NCBI RefSeq assembly: GCF_017897595.1
Contig: NZ_JAGKIK010000013.1
Coordinates: 1-64,000, forward strand
Length of the DNA: 64,000 nucleotides
DNA from: Aquimarina sp. U1-2
GTDB taxonomy: Bacteria; Bacteroidota; Bacteroidia; Flavobacteriales; Flavobacteriaceae
Reading direction: 5' to 3'
Position 1 is the first letter of the stretch. Each line of letters opens with the position of its first letter. Shown one piece after another: positions 51,531 through 61,448 of this stretch. The position numbers and the translations under genes were made by a program. The notes beneath the pieces were generated by a model, which was given only the letters and a program-made list of their open reading frames with translations, ran no database searches and was not told the DNA's origin.

Positions 51531-51697
51531 ACATCAGAGACACAACTTGTGTACCACGTAATTAACATTTCATTCTATATACTATATCCCCTTATCCATA
51601 GATCATCCCATTTGGAAAAAAATGAATATGATAACTATAGATATAAACTGCGAGTAATTGTGTATCGAAACACATGAGAATGAAATACCATATCGTA

Positions 51698-52276
51698 TTA
51701 CAGTTTCACCAATTTATGCAGTAAAAACCATTGTAAAGCAATTATAGATTTTGCGTCTTCGATTGTGGCCGATTCTAACATCGATACTATAGTATCGATA
51801 GGGTATTTACATATTTTAATATCTTCATCTTCATCAGAAGCGCCTCCGCCTTCATTTTTCTGATCACTTTGACAGACTTCGGCATAATACAAATGCATCT
51901 GCTCTGATGAAATGCCAGGTGTTAAAAAACAGCTAAAAACATGCTCAAGTTGATTTATGACATATCCTGTTTCTTCTTCTACTTCACGTATTGCACTTTG
52001 CTCTGGATTTTCTCCTTCTTCTATTGCACCCGCCGGAATCTCCAGAAGCCACCCGCTACCCTCTTTTATAGTAGGATATCTAAATTGTTTGATAAGAATA
52101 ATTTGCTCTGTATCTTTTTCATATAGTAAAACGGCAGCAAAAGCTCCTTTATCCAGAACTTCTCGACTATATGTTATAGAACTACGATTGTGAAAGCGAT
52201 CGTGAGTAATCAAAGCCTTTTTAATTTTTAAAAAACCATTATAAACCAAGGATTCTTTACTTACTTTATATTTCAC
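51698..52276 (-). CDS. Nudix hydrolase (ADP-ribose pyrophosphatase-like)
   Basis: 192 aa; the start is GTG at 52276, with no better in-frame ATG. The Nudix box is Gly-x5-Glu-x7-Arg-Glu-x2-Glu-Glu-x-Gly: Gly-Ala-Ile-Glu-Glu-Gly-Glu, then Arg-Glu-Val-Glu-Glu-Glu-Thr-Gly. The surrounding Gln-Phe-Arg-Tyr-Pro and Pro-Gly-Ile-Ser-Ser-Glu pattern fits the ADP-ribose or nucleoside-diphosphate sugar pyrophosphatase group. Cytoplasmic housecleaning enzyme, single gene. Confidence 0.85.
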   Translation of the reverse strand: MKYKVSKESLVYNGFLKIKKALITHDRFHNRSSITYSREVLDKGAFAAVLLYEKDTEQIILIKQFRYPTIKEGSGWLLEIPAGAIEEGENPEQSAIREVEEETGYVINQLEHVFSCFLTPGISSEQMHLYYAEVCQSDQKNEGGGASDEDEDIKICKYPIDTIVSMLESATIEDAKSIIALQWFLLHKLVKL

Positions 52277-52343
52277 ACGTTTGAATTTTAATATTTGTCT
52301 GATATATTATTCTAATCGGTAATTCAATATGGAATAATTCTGG

Positions 52344-55175
52344 TTATTTATCAGTGGCATATCCAAAATCTTTTCCTTTTTGCGTTCGAGAAACACCTTT
52401 GGTCATCCATTCTGGTGCTGATTGACCTTTTAAATAATGATCAAAAAACTGCATCATTCTAATAGAGAGATCCTGTTTATTTTTTACTTTTTTAAGATTG
52501 TGAGCTTCATCATTGTAAACTAATAACCAGACAGGTTTTTGAAGTCTTCTCATGCCCATAAACATTTCTATACCCTGATAATATGGTACAGCACCATCTT
52601 TATCATTATGCATCATCAATAATGGAGTTTCAATTTTAGGAATTCCAAAAAGAGGGGAATTCTTCACATAAAGATCAAAACCTTCCCATATGTTTTTTCC
52701 TATACGACTTTGTGTTTTTTCATACTGAAAAGCTCTACTTAATCCCGTTTTCCAACGAATCCCACCATAAGCCGAAAACATATTACTCACCGGGGCCCCA
52801 GCCATTGCAGCTTTAAACTTATCGGTCACAGTTATTAGATAAGCCACTTGATATCCTCCCCAACTTTGTCCTTGTAATGCCATATTATTAGTATCTATGA
52901 ATCCAAGCTTTTCGACAGCCTCTACACCAGAGACAACGCAATTATAAGCACTTGGACCAGGTTCTCCTTCTTTATAGACAATATCAGGAACAAACATAAT
53001 ATAATCGTTACTTACTAAATACGTTGGATTAACTGTTGAGGCACTTGGTTGAGGAGCTATGTAATTATGGTATCTATCAGAACGCTTTTCGTAGAAATAA
53101 GTGATCATGGGATATTTTTTTGATGCATCAAAATTTTCTGGTTTATACAATATCCCTTCTAAAGGTGTACCGTCATAAGCTGTCCATGAAAATAGCTCGG
53201 CACTACCCCATTTAAAGTTCTTTTGCTGAGAATTAATAGCTGTAATTTTCTCGTAAGTATCCAAACTCTTTTTTGAATAATAAAGATCGGGGTAGGTATT
53301 AAAATTTTCTTGTGTAAATGTCAATACATCAGCATCTTTTGCTTTGGTGAATCTTCTAATTAAAAAGTTTTTTGGCTTAATTTTCTCTATTAATTTACCT
53401 TTTTTTAGTACAAATATTCCTGATGCTTTTGAATTTTTATCAAATCCTGAGATTAATAAGCCGTTGTTAATATAAGAAGCATTGTTCTCATACTCAGGAT
53501 TTAGTTTTTTTGTTCTATATTCAATATTTTTTTTTCTTCCAGTTTTGGTGATATTTTCTGGAGATTTGTCGCCTTTTAGAGACACTCTCCAAATGTCGAA
53601 TTTATCAAAAATCAACGCACGACCTTCTGTATCAAAACCACCAAAACCATGTGGATATGGTAGCATGGGATGATCATCATCCTCGTCATACAGGGGAACT
53701 TGAATATCTTTGGTAAGATTTTGAGTTTCTAATGTTTGTAAATTAAGCGAAAACCAATGTTGCGCACGAATGTCGAAATATAACGCATATCTGCCATCTT
53801 TTGAAATATAGGGTCTTAACGGTATGTTTTTGATTCCTAAGCGTTTCTGACCCGTTACTGTATTAATTACATAAAAATCCCGTGACCAAGGGCTATTCCA
53901 TGAACGTTCGATATCGTATGGGTTTCCTGTGGCTCCTAAAATATAGGCCTGATTCTCGTCTTTATCAAAAATAAGCTCATCTATCTGCTCATCTTGAAGA
54001 TGTACCACTTTATCATTAGTAAGAGAATAATAAGAAAGAAAAGCTTTTTTATCTAGCTCTTTGGATTTTGATTTTTGTTCTGGTTGTATCATTTTGTCCT
54101 GCCAGTGCCAAACATCAACCTGAGGAATTTCTTCTTTTAAAAGTGTAGTGTCTCTGTTGTATTTCTTTTTCGGTTTTGAATAAAAATAAAGTTTCTCTTC
54201 GTTTTCAGAAAAAAATGGAGCCTGATCACCACTTAGCTCCCAACCTTTTACTAGATTTTTTCCTGAAAAATCAACCAGTTTACTCAATGTTTCTTTAGTG
54301 TAATGAAAAAGTTCGTACGAAAGAGAATCTACGGCAGTCGAGTCTTTTGCAGAAATATAGGTAAAATGATTTCCCATTGTACTGAGCGCAAGTTGACTGT
54401 ACAAGTATTTTGAGGTGTCTACTGCGGTTTCTATCGCTTTTTCGACATTGAATTGATAAACGCCAAGATCTCTTTCTTTTGCTTCAGCTGTTTTTTTTGA
54501 ACTTTTGGAAGTTCTCGAAAAATAAAAGACATTACCTTTTTCGGGAATGGTTAAGTCTTTTAATTGTAGAAGAGTATCTTTTCTTTTAGTTTCAAATGTA
54601 TATACCAAACCATACTTCTGTTTAAAATCCAAGGGAACCTTTTTCTTAGCGGTAGTGTCTTCTATTTTAGTTTTTTTAAGAACGTTTTTTTTATTTTTGT
54701 TTTTAAATTTCTCTATAATCATCCATTTTGATGATTTTTTGGGTAAATTATATTGAGATACTCTAGAAATAGAATCATGAATCCTAATATTTAGCACATC
54801 ATAAATGAACAACTTATCCTTAGGTAAATCTTCTTCTTTGACCTTTTTCTTGCTTTTTTTCTTAACATTTCTAACGTCTTCATATTTGGGTTTAACTTTG
54901 AAAACCACGTATTTTTCATCAAAAGAAATTGTAGGATCATAACCGTTAAAAAAAGTAGTTTTTTTTGCTGTCGAGGTATCATATATTTCGATATACCCGT
55001 CTCCTCTTCCCGTAGTGGTTTCTATTACAGAAACAATTAATTTACCCTGATCAGATATAGTAACTTTATTAATTTTTTTCCAGAGATCGTAATCCTTATG
55101 TGTAATAGGTTTTTTTTGTGCGATAGTGATTACAGACGTTAAAAGTAATAACAGCGTAATTTTTTGATAAGCCAT
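52344..55175 (-). CDS. S9 family prolyl oligopeptidase-like peptidase
   Basis: 943 aa with signal peptide (cleavage near Ile-Ala-Gln). A long N-terminal beta-propeller region (to about 660) precedes the alpha/beta hydrolase domain. Catalytic Ser is in Gly-Gln-Ser-Trp-Gly-Gly-Tyr-Gln, Asp in Asn-Asp-Lys-Asp-Gly-Ala-Val-Pro, and His in Asp-Glu-Ala-His-Asn. It probably cuts peptides in the periplasm. It lies just downstream of the Sus locus but with a 250-base gap, so co-function with peptide uptake is only suggested. Confidence 0.85.
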   Translation of the reverse strand: MAYQKITLLLLLTSVITIAQKKPITHKDYDLWKKINKVTISDQGKLIVSVIETTTGRGDGYIEIYDTSTAKKTTFFNGYDPTISFDEKYVVFKVKPKYEDVRNVKKKSKKKVKEEDLPKDKLFIYDVLNIRIHDSISRVSQYNLPKKSSKWMIIEKFKNKNKKNVLKKTKIEDTTAKKKVPLDFKQKYGLVYTFETKRKDTLLQLKDLTIPEKGNVFYFSRTSKSSKKTAEAKERDLGVYQFNVEKAIETAVDTSKYLYSQLALSTMGNHFTYISAKDSTAVDSLSYELFHYTKETLSKLVDFSGKNLVKGWELSGDQAPFFSENEEKLYFYSKPKKKYNRDTTLLKEEIPQVDVWHWQDKMIQPEQKSKSKELDKKAFLSYYSLTNDKVVHLQDEQIDELIFDKDENQAYILGATGNPYDIERSWNSPWSRDFYVINTVTGQKRLGIKNIPLRPYISKDGRYALYFDIRAQHWFSLNLQTLETQNLTKDIQVPLYDEDDDHPMLPYPHGFGGFDTEGRALIFDKFDIWRVSLKGDKSPENITKTGRKKNIEYRTKKLNPEYENNASYINNGLLISGFDKNSKASGIFVLKKGKLIEKIKPKNFLIRRFTKAKDADVLTFTQENFNTYPDLYYSKKSLDTYEKITAINSQQKNFKWGSAELFSWTAYDGTPLEGILYKPENFDASKKYPMITYFYEKRSDRYHNYIAPQPSASTVNPTYLVSNDYIMFVPDIVYKEGEPGPSAYNCVVSGVEAVEKLGFIDTNNMALQGQSWGGYQVAYLITVTDKFKAAMAGAPVSNMFSAYGGIRWKTGLSRAFQYEKTQSRIGKNIWEGFDLYVKNSPLFGIPKIETPLLMMHNDKDGAVPYYQGIEMFMGMRRLQKPVWLLVYNDEAHNLKKVKNKQDLSIRMMQFFDHYLKGQSAPEWMTKGVSRTQKGKDFGYATDK

Positions 55176-55423
55176 ATTAATATTGTTAAAATAGTCACCC
55201 GCAAATCCTATGCGATTGATTACATTCGAATTGAAAATTATTTTGATCTAAAATAAAAACTCTTAATATAAAAAAACCGATAAAGCACAATTTAGAAGCT
55301 TTTTTATGCTTTTTTTAACTAATAAAGCATACCTGCCAGTCATTAAACGAGTCCAACCCATTCTTGTGTATAGAATAAATTGAACTCGTTACTTTGGGCT
55401 AACTCAAGTTGTTCAAAGTTAAA

Positions 55424-56563
55424 TCACTGGATTCCTTTTATTGAAATAGAATCCAGTATGATCATTTCAGAGGTGGCTCCATTTTTCAAAGTAATTACAA
55501 TTCTACCTGTATCTAATCTATCATCAGGTATAGGAATACGAAGGTTCTGCCAAACCCCAACTCGACTATCTACGTCATCATCTAATAGAGATAATAATGG
55601 CTGGCCGAGCCCCTCATCAGTTTCGAAGAAAATAACTATACCATCTTCTGCTTCGTAGGTAGAATTAACAAAATACAAGCTCACATCCAGTACCGCACCG
55701 GTAACCTCAGGGTTTAAGCCTGTAATCTCATCAAAGACTAGAGTTAATGTTCCATCTAAATCAGAGCTAATAAAGGCTTGATTTCCTTCAACAAGATTAG
55801 TTTGAAAGATGCTACCATTACTCTCAATCACCGTTGTATTGTATACCCCAACGTATTCATTTTCTATCACAGGAGGATCTGCAGTATCAGCATAAACATA
55901 AGAAGCGGTAAAACCTAACTCCTGGCTTGAGTTGGTACTGATATAATTTACATAAGGCACATTTGAGGTAGGATCAGCATCCTGAATATTAGGCAAAGGA
56001 TCTTGTGATTCTGCAGGTCTTGGATACCTAGTAAGCATATTAAAAGTTGGAACTTCTTCAAAACTGGTATATCCAAATTCGAATAAATCGTCTTCTTGAA
56101 TGCTAATCTCTACACTCTTAGCGGCTCTTAATCCGGGTCTTCCTAATGATAAGTCACCTGAAGGTTGAAGCGTAAAAACTATGGATCGTGTTCCGGAAGA
56201 TATACTGTTATTTAAAATTTTTATAAGAGGTACATCAACTATTGCCTCTCCCGCAGGGAGGATAAAGGATGATGAATCAGATATTAACTCATAATCTACT
56301 CCTTCTTGAGCAGCGTTTGTAGCAGGAGACGAAATAACATAATTAAATGTCATATCCTGATCAAACAAAGTAGCAGAAGAATAGATAAATCTAGCAACAG
56401 CTATTGAATCTTCATTGTCTTCAGCAATAGATATTTTATCACTTTCAAAAGAAATGTAATCAAATTGTGGAGATGGTAAAATTGGGGTATTTTCTGAATC
56501 GGTATCGCAGCTACACAAAGAAAATATCATAGCGGCAATGCAACCATATAAAAATAATTTCAT
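55424..56563 (-). CDS. Surface lipoprotein of the Sus locus
   Basis: 379 aa. Signal ends at Cys19 (Leu-Cys-Ser-Cys). The N-terminal third resembles the DUF4843/Calx-beta-like segment of Sus-locus lipoproteins (Val-Asp-Tyr-Glu-Leu-Ile, Phe-Ile-Leu-Pro-Ala-Gly-Glu-Ala, Phe-Thr-Leu-Gln-Pro-Ser-Gly). The C-terminal half (from about 175) is a beta-sandwich of the kind that binds substrate at the surface. It follows SusD by 16 bases, so it is part of the operon. No family name is certain. Confidence 0.7.
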   Translation of the reverse strand: MKLFLYGCIAAMIFSLCSCDTDSENTPILPSPQFDYISFESDKISIAEDNEDSIAVARFIYSSATLFDQDMTFNYVISSPATNAAQEGVDYELISDSSSFILPAGEAIVDVPLIKILNNSISSGTRSIVFTLQPSGDLSLGRPGLRAAKSVEISIQEDDLFEFGYTSFEEVPTFNMLTRYPRPAESQDPLPNIQDADPTSNVPYVNYISTNSSQELGFTASYVYADTADPPVIENEYVGVYNTTVIESNGSIFQTNLVEGNQAFISSDLDGTLTLVFDEITGLNPEVTGAVLDVSLYFVNSTYEAEDGIVIFFETDEGLGQPLLSLLDDDVDSRVGVWQNLRIPIPDDRLDTGRIVITLKNGATSEMIILDSISIKGIQ

Positions 56564-56579
56564 AATAATTCAAATTAAA

Positions 56580-57986
56580 TTAGTAACCAGGATTTTGTTG
56601 ATTTAATTCACGAATTGCCGTGTTTCTATTAATTTCATCTAAAGGAATCGGTAATATTGTAAAGTTAAAAGGAGCATCAACTATAATATCATCTTCGTTA
56701 ATTCTAAATTTGGTAAAAGTTGACATAGTTCTCGTAAGATCAAATAATCGCAACCCTTCAAATGCAAGCTCTTTTCTCCTTTCTAATAATATCCTATTAA
56801 TAAGAGTATTACCCGTATCTGTTATAGGTGCTGCGTTTTCATCTCTAGCTTGTATTACTTCGTTTAGCGCATCTTGAGCCTGCGTATCCTCCCCTAATCT
56901 CGCGTGTGATTCTGCTTTAAGAAGATAGACTTCAGAAATTCTAATCACAGGAATATTATCGGTTCCTGCTACGTTGGGAAATTTCGCCATTCTAAATTGT
57001 CCGAGATCTTCATTAAAAGGATATAATGATTTTCTTATATCACTATCAGTAAAAGTGTCTATGAGGTTCTGAGTAACAAAAGCCTCATCATCTCCAAGAA
57101 AGAAAAATCCTAAAGAAGCCTCTCCTGGTATATCTTCTGGAACAGTGACTAGCGATAGTAGGCTTTCTGGACTCGCCCCTAAATTCCATTGCTCTAAGTA
57201 TTCCGAAGGCTCTTCAAGAGATATACCTGAAGAATTAATCACTTCAGTGGCAAGTATTTCTGAGGCTCTCCAATTTTCCATATGAAGCATTACTCTAGAC
57301 AATAAAGCACGCACAGCATTTTTAGTGAATCGCAGATTACCATTTCTATCATCCATAAGACGTATTGCTGTCTCTAAATCCTCTACAATTCGTTGATAAA
57401 CTTCATTGGTCGTAGCTCTTGGTGGAAATTGTATTTCAAATCCAACTAAATCAAAATTAGGTAAAATCGCTCCTAAATGACTTGCTTCTGTAGTGAAATT
57501 ATAAGGTTGCGAAAACATTTTTTGTAGTTGTAAATAGGATAAAGCTCTAAGTGCGTAGGCTTCACCAATAAAATGATTCGCTTCTTCAATATCGCCTTCC
57601 GGAAATTCTACCTGGCTACTAAGATTAATGACAATTGAACTTTGCGAAACAGCTCTATATAGATCATTCCAGAGATTTGTTGCCCTGGCATCATTTGCTA
57701 CTACTGTATATGTATCATATTCGACAAATCTTCCTCTATTATCAAAAGGGTCTATTGACGCTTCATCAGACAATAAAGAAGCTATTACAATAAGCCCTCT
57801 TCTATATACATCGCCATCAATTAATCTCGTATATATACCATTTGTAGCTATTTCTAAAGATTCAAGATCAGTAACGGTATCACTTATTTCTACTCCGGCG
57901 GGAATAGTACTTTCTAATGTGTCTTCGCACGATAAAGCAAAAACTAATGCAAAAATCACTGTAATATTTTTTATAATAGTATTCAT
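56580..57986 (-). CDS. SusD/RagB family nutrient-binding lipoprotein
   Basis: 468 aa with lipoprotein signal (Leu-Ser-Cys at residue 20). Tetratricopeptide-like helices and the conserved closing motifs Ile-Leu-Leu-Glu-Arg-Arg-Lys-Glu-Leu-Ala-Phe-Glu-Gly-Leu-Arg and Leu-Pro-Ile-Pro-x-Asp-Glu-Ile identify the RagB/SusD family. It forms the lid over the SusC barrel and delivers substrate to it. Twelve bases separate it from SusC. Confidence 0.95.
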   Translation of the reverse strand: MNTIIKNITVIFALVFALSCEDTLESTIPAGVEISDTVTDLESLEIATNGIYTRLIDGDVYRRGLIVIASLLSDEASIDPFDNRGRFVEYDTYTVVANDARATNLWNDLYRAVSQSSIVINLSSQVEFPEGDIEEANHFIGEAYALRALSYLQLQKMFSQPYNFTTEASHLGAILPNFDLVGFEIQFPPRATTNEVYQRIVEDLETAIRLMDDRNGNLRFTKNAVRALLSRVMLHMENWRASEILATEVINSSGISLEEPSEYLEQWNLGASPESLLSLVTVPEDIPGEASLGFFFLGDDEAFVTQNLIDTFTDSDIRKSLYPFNEDLGQFRMAKFPNVAGTDNIPVIRISEVYLLKAESHARLGEDTQAQDALNEVIQARDENAAPITDTGNTLINRILLERRKELAFEGLRLFDLTRTMSTFTKFRINEDDIIVDAPFNFTILPIPLDEINRNTAIRELNQQNPGY

Positions 57987-57998
57987 ATGTTGTGTAGT

Positions 57999-60900
57999 TT
58001 AAAAAGAAACATCTAATCCAAAAAATAGGGTTTTGGATATAGGGATATTTTGGTTCAATCTTCCGCTAAAACCAGCCTCAGGATCTCGTTCTAATCGATC
58101 ATCATGAATATATGTCCAAAGGTTATTTCCTTTTACATATATGCGAAGTGAGGATAACCAAATATTCTGGATTACATTAGGAGAAAAAGTGTAAGCAATC
58201 TCTGCCTCTCTTAATCTAATATAACTGCCATCATAAAGAAACCTAGAAGAAGCCATACTCGAAGAACCTGTTTGTGTATTACCAAAAACAAAAGCAGGTA
58301 CATCTGTAACATCGCCAGGCTGTTGCCATCTTCGCTCATAGGTTCCTCGATTAACATTACCTGTTGTAGATGAAGCACGACTCCCGTCACTGTTCGTAAA
58401 ACGTCCCCAAGTATCATATATAGAGCCTCCCCAAGCTGTATAAAATTGAAATGCTAAAGAAAAACCTTTATATCTAAAGGTATTTTTTAAAGAACCGTAA
58501 AAATCTGGAGTAGCATTACCGGCAATAGCTTGTTCTGCCTGACCGTAATTATTTGTAACGTCTGTTCGACTCCCATCGAGATACCAGAGCGCTTCTCCAT
58601 TTGAAGGATCAACTCCAGCGTACAGTGGTAAATAAAAGGTATTTATATCTTCGCCCACAGTAATTATACTCGTTCCCTCTACAATCGGAGCGTTATCATT
58701 TACAAGTTTAACTACTTCATTTCTATTTGTGCTAAAGTTAATATTTGTATCCCATTCAAAACCACCAGTATTACTTACAATATTACGACTGGTTAGTTCG
58801 AATTCAAATCCCGTATTTTCTACTTCACCAACATTTCTTAAAATCTCCAGATCCCCGTTAACCGTAGGAATTTCTACATCTTGTAACAAATCTTTCGTAT
58901 TTCTTTTATACCAGTCAACACTACCTTGTATTCTCGAATTGAACAAAGCATAGTCTAGACCAATATCAAGAATTTCGTTTTCTTCCCACTTAATATCCGG
59001 ATTTCCAAGTTGAGTTAGAACGAAGGCTGGATTATTTGTGTATATGTCACCATTAAAAATAGTCCTGTTGCGATTATCAGGTATGTTGTCGTTACCGTTA
59101 ATACCAAAACTCCCTCTAAACTTCAAGTCATTAAATAGACTTTGATTTGACATAAAACCTTCTTTTGCTATATTCCAACCCACTCCAACAGACCAAAAAA
59201 CCCCATACCTATTGTTTTCTCCAAATTTTGAAGAACCATCTCTTCTAAGAGAACCACTAAGTAAATATTTATCAGCATATGAATATTCCCCATTGATGAA
59301 AGCAGAATTTACGCCTTGTATCTGTCTTCTTGTTCCTGCTTCGATTTTTTCTGCTCCTGGCTCTAAATCGGGAAATACGTCTAAAATGTTATTTACTACC
59401 ACGTCTGTTCGCTTATTTCGAGTTTTATTAACTTCATAACCAGCAAATGTGGTGAGCGTATGATCAGTATCAAAATTAATAAAGTATTTAACCAAGCCTC
59501 TAGCGACATAATTGAAAAGAATGTCGGTATCCTGTTCCCCAATACCCAACACGTCTGCAGAATCGCTAAAGTTTCTTGGAAGCCTTATAAAATTATCCAG
59601 AATAGTTGTATTCATATTTGTTGTTGCTTGAAAGGTTAGCCCTTTAAACAATTCGTAATCCAAAGTTATACCCCCTAAAATTCTATGTCTGGTATTTCTA
59701 TACACTTCTGTTCTTCCCTCTGCTATAGGATTATGTTCATCATTAAAACTAAGATTAAAAGAACCATCTTCGTTAAAAACTGACTGATCTGATCTCACAC
59801 GATATAATGATCTTATTGGGTTTTCATCATTGCCACCAAGAGGTCTTTCGTTTTGAATATCTTTATTATACGAAATGTTTGCATCTAATTTAATTCTATC
59901 ATTCAATCTATGATTTAACCGCAATCGTGCGTTCATTCTTTCGAAATCTGTAGATTCAACAACTCCTTCTTGCTTAAAATACCCTCCTGATAAGTAAAAG
60001 GTAGTTTTTTCAGACCCTCCTGATATAGATAAATCATGCTGTCTATAGTTTCCCGTTCTAATGATTTCTTCATACCAATCGGTATCTACATCTGGATTGA
60101 AATTGGCATTATTAATTACAAATTGTAAAGCCTCTTCATCTGTATTTACTCTACCTGCATTAATTGCTCCTTCTTGCAATAGTTCTAAATGCTCTGCTGT
60201 CGAAAGTGGTTTAAATCTAGAAGCAACTGTTGGTGTACTGAATCCTGTTTGAGTACTATATCGAATAACGGTAGCCCCAGATTTTCCTGTAGAGGTAGTA
60301 ATTACAATAACACCATTTGCCGCTCGAGACCCATAAATTGAGGTCGCGGCTGCATCTTTTAAAATAGAAATATTCTCAATATCCCCTGGATTTATGGTAG
60401 CTATAGTAGCAGCGCTTACTTGTAAACCATCCAAAACGTATAGTGGACCTGCTTCGTCTATATTATCAGAATTATTAAAAGATCCTACACCTCGTATTCT
60501 TACTGTTGGATTAACACCCGGTTGACCAGTAAAAGATGCCACTTGCAGCCCTGGAACATTTCCTTGTAAACTTTCTTGTACCACAGATCTAGGATTACCT
60601 TGAAAAACTTCAGGTTTAATAGTTACTGCGGCTCCTGTAACTCTAGATTTTCGTTGAACCGCATACCCAGTAACTATCACTTCTTCTAATGAACTTACAT
60701 CATCCTTTAATGTTATATTAATAGATGAAGAGGTGCCTATTGTAATTTCTTGCGTTTCAAATCCTAAATAGGAGAAGACAAGAATATCTCCACTCTTAGC
60801 TTCAATACGATAATTCCCATCAAAATCAGTTTGAGTTCCTGTACTAGTTCCTTTTTTAACAACATTTACTCCTGGCAAAGGCATTCCATCAGAACCTGTT

Positions 60901-61364
60901 ACGATACCTTGAATTAGATTTTGAAATGAAATATTATGCTTCTTTCTATTCTCTGATTTCTCTTTATTGATCGACTTGAGTAACTCTTTTATCTCTTTAT
61001 TAGAGGTCTTCCGATTTCTAGGAAATAATACAATATGATCTTTATAAATCCTAAAATCAATATTGGTCTCTTTTAAAAGATCTACCAATACCGAACTCAT
61101 TTTTTGATTGGTCACTTTGAGAGAAACTTTTTTTGTAATGTCGATTAAGTTGTTATTGTAAAAAAAACGATAGGAACTGTTTTCTTCAATTTTGTGAATA
61201 GCTTCTTTTAAAGTAACGTCATCAATAGAAATGGAAATATTTTGCGAATACGTATTAAATGAAAATAACTTTGACATCGTGAGACAAATAAGAAGAGAAT
61301 ATATTTTCATAATTCTTATTAAATGTTTTCTGTATAAGAAAACATCTGAACGTTTTTTTTTCAT
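57999..61364 (-). CDS. SusC/RagA TonB-dependent transporter with STN domain
   Basis: 1121 aa, longer than plain SusC. A short cytoplasmic lead and signal (the ATG at 61310 is an alternative start) precede a secretin/TonB N-terminal (STN) domain at about residues 45-115, a carboxypeptidase-like CNA_B domain (about 150-230), the plug with Asn-Pro-Thr-Val-Arg-Ile-Arg-Gly-Val-Gly-Ser-Phe, and a barrel ending Phe-Gly-Leu-Asp-Val-Ser-Phe. The STN domain signals substrate binding to the FecR protein encoded upstream, so the locus senses its own nutrient. Confidence 0.95.
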   Translation of the reverse strand: MKKKRSDVFLYRKHLIRIMKIYSLLICLTMSKLFSFNTYSQNISISIDDVTLKEAIHKIEENSSYRFFYNNNLIDITKKVSLKVTNQKMSSVLVDLLKETNIDFRIYKDHIVLFPRNRKTSNKEIKELLKSINKEKSENRKKHNISFQNLIQGIVTGSDGMPLPGVNVVKKGTSTGTQTDFDGNYRIEAKSGDILVFSYLGFETQEITIGTSSSINITLKDDVSSLEEVIVTGYAVQRKSRVTGAAVTIKPEVFQGNPRSVVQESLQGNVPGLQVASFTGQPGVNPTVRIRGVGSFNNSDNIDEAGPLYVLDGLQVSAATIATINPGDIENISILKDAAATSIYGSRAANGVIVITTSTGKSGATVIRYSTQTGFSTPTVASRFKPLSTAEHLELLQEGAINAGRVNTDEEALQFVINNANFNPDVDTDWYEEIIRTGNYRQHDLSISGGSEKTTFYLSGGYFKQEGVVESTDFERMNARLRLNHRLNDRIKLDANISYNKDIQNERPLGGNDENPIRSLYRVRSDQSVFNEDGSFNLSFNDEHNPIAEGRTEVYRNTRHRILGGITLDYELFKGLTFQATTNMNTTILDNFIRLPRNFSDSADVLGIGEQDTDILFNYVARGLVKYFINFDTDHTLTTFAGYEVNKTRNKRTDVVVNNILDVFPDLEPGAEKIEAGTRRQIQGVNSAFINGEYSYADKYLLSGSLRRDGSSKFGENNRYGVFWSVGVGWNIAKEGFMSNQSLFNDLKFRGSFGINGNDNIPDNRNRTIFNGDIYTNNPAFVLTQLGNPDIKWEENEILDIGLDYALFNSRIQGSVDWYKRNTKDLLQDVEIPTVNGDLEILRNVGEVENTGFEFELTSRNIVSNTGGFEWDTNINFSTNRNEVVKLVNDNAPIVEGTSIITVGEDINTFYLPLYAGVDPSNGEALWYLDGSRTDVTNNYGQAEQAIAGNATPDFYGSLKNTFRYKGFSLAFQFYTAWGGSIYDTWGRFTNSDGSRASSTTGNVNRGTYERRWQQPGDVTDVPAFVFGNTQTGSSSMASSRFLYDGSYIRLREAEIAYTFSPNVIQNIWLSSLRIYVKGNNLWTYIHDDRLERDPEAGFSGRLNQNIPISKTLFFGLDVSF

Positions 61365-61415
61365 AATTTTGTTTGATTTTAATTATTCTGTACTGAGTTT
61401 AATTAGATGAACTAT

Positions 61416-61441
61416 AAAGAGGATGTTGCAGCATCCTCTTT
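61416..61441 (-). repeat. Hairpin between FecR and SusC genes
   Basis: AAAGAGGATG/CATCCTCTTT pairs around TTGCAG directly after the FecR stop (61449). There is no proper U-tract on the minus strand, so it probably stabilises the upstream transcript or attenuates read-through rather than acting as a strong terminator. Confidence 0.5.
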
Positions 61442-61448
61442 CCTTTTT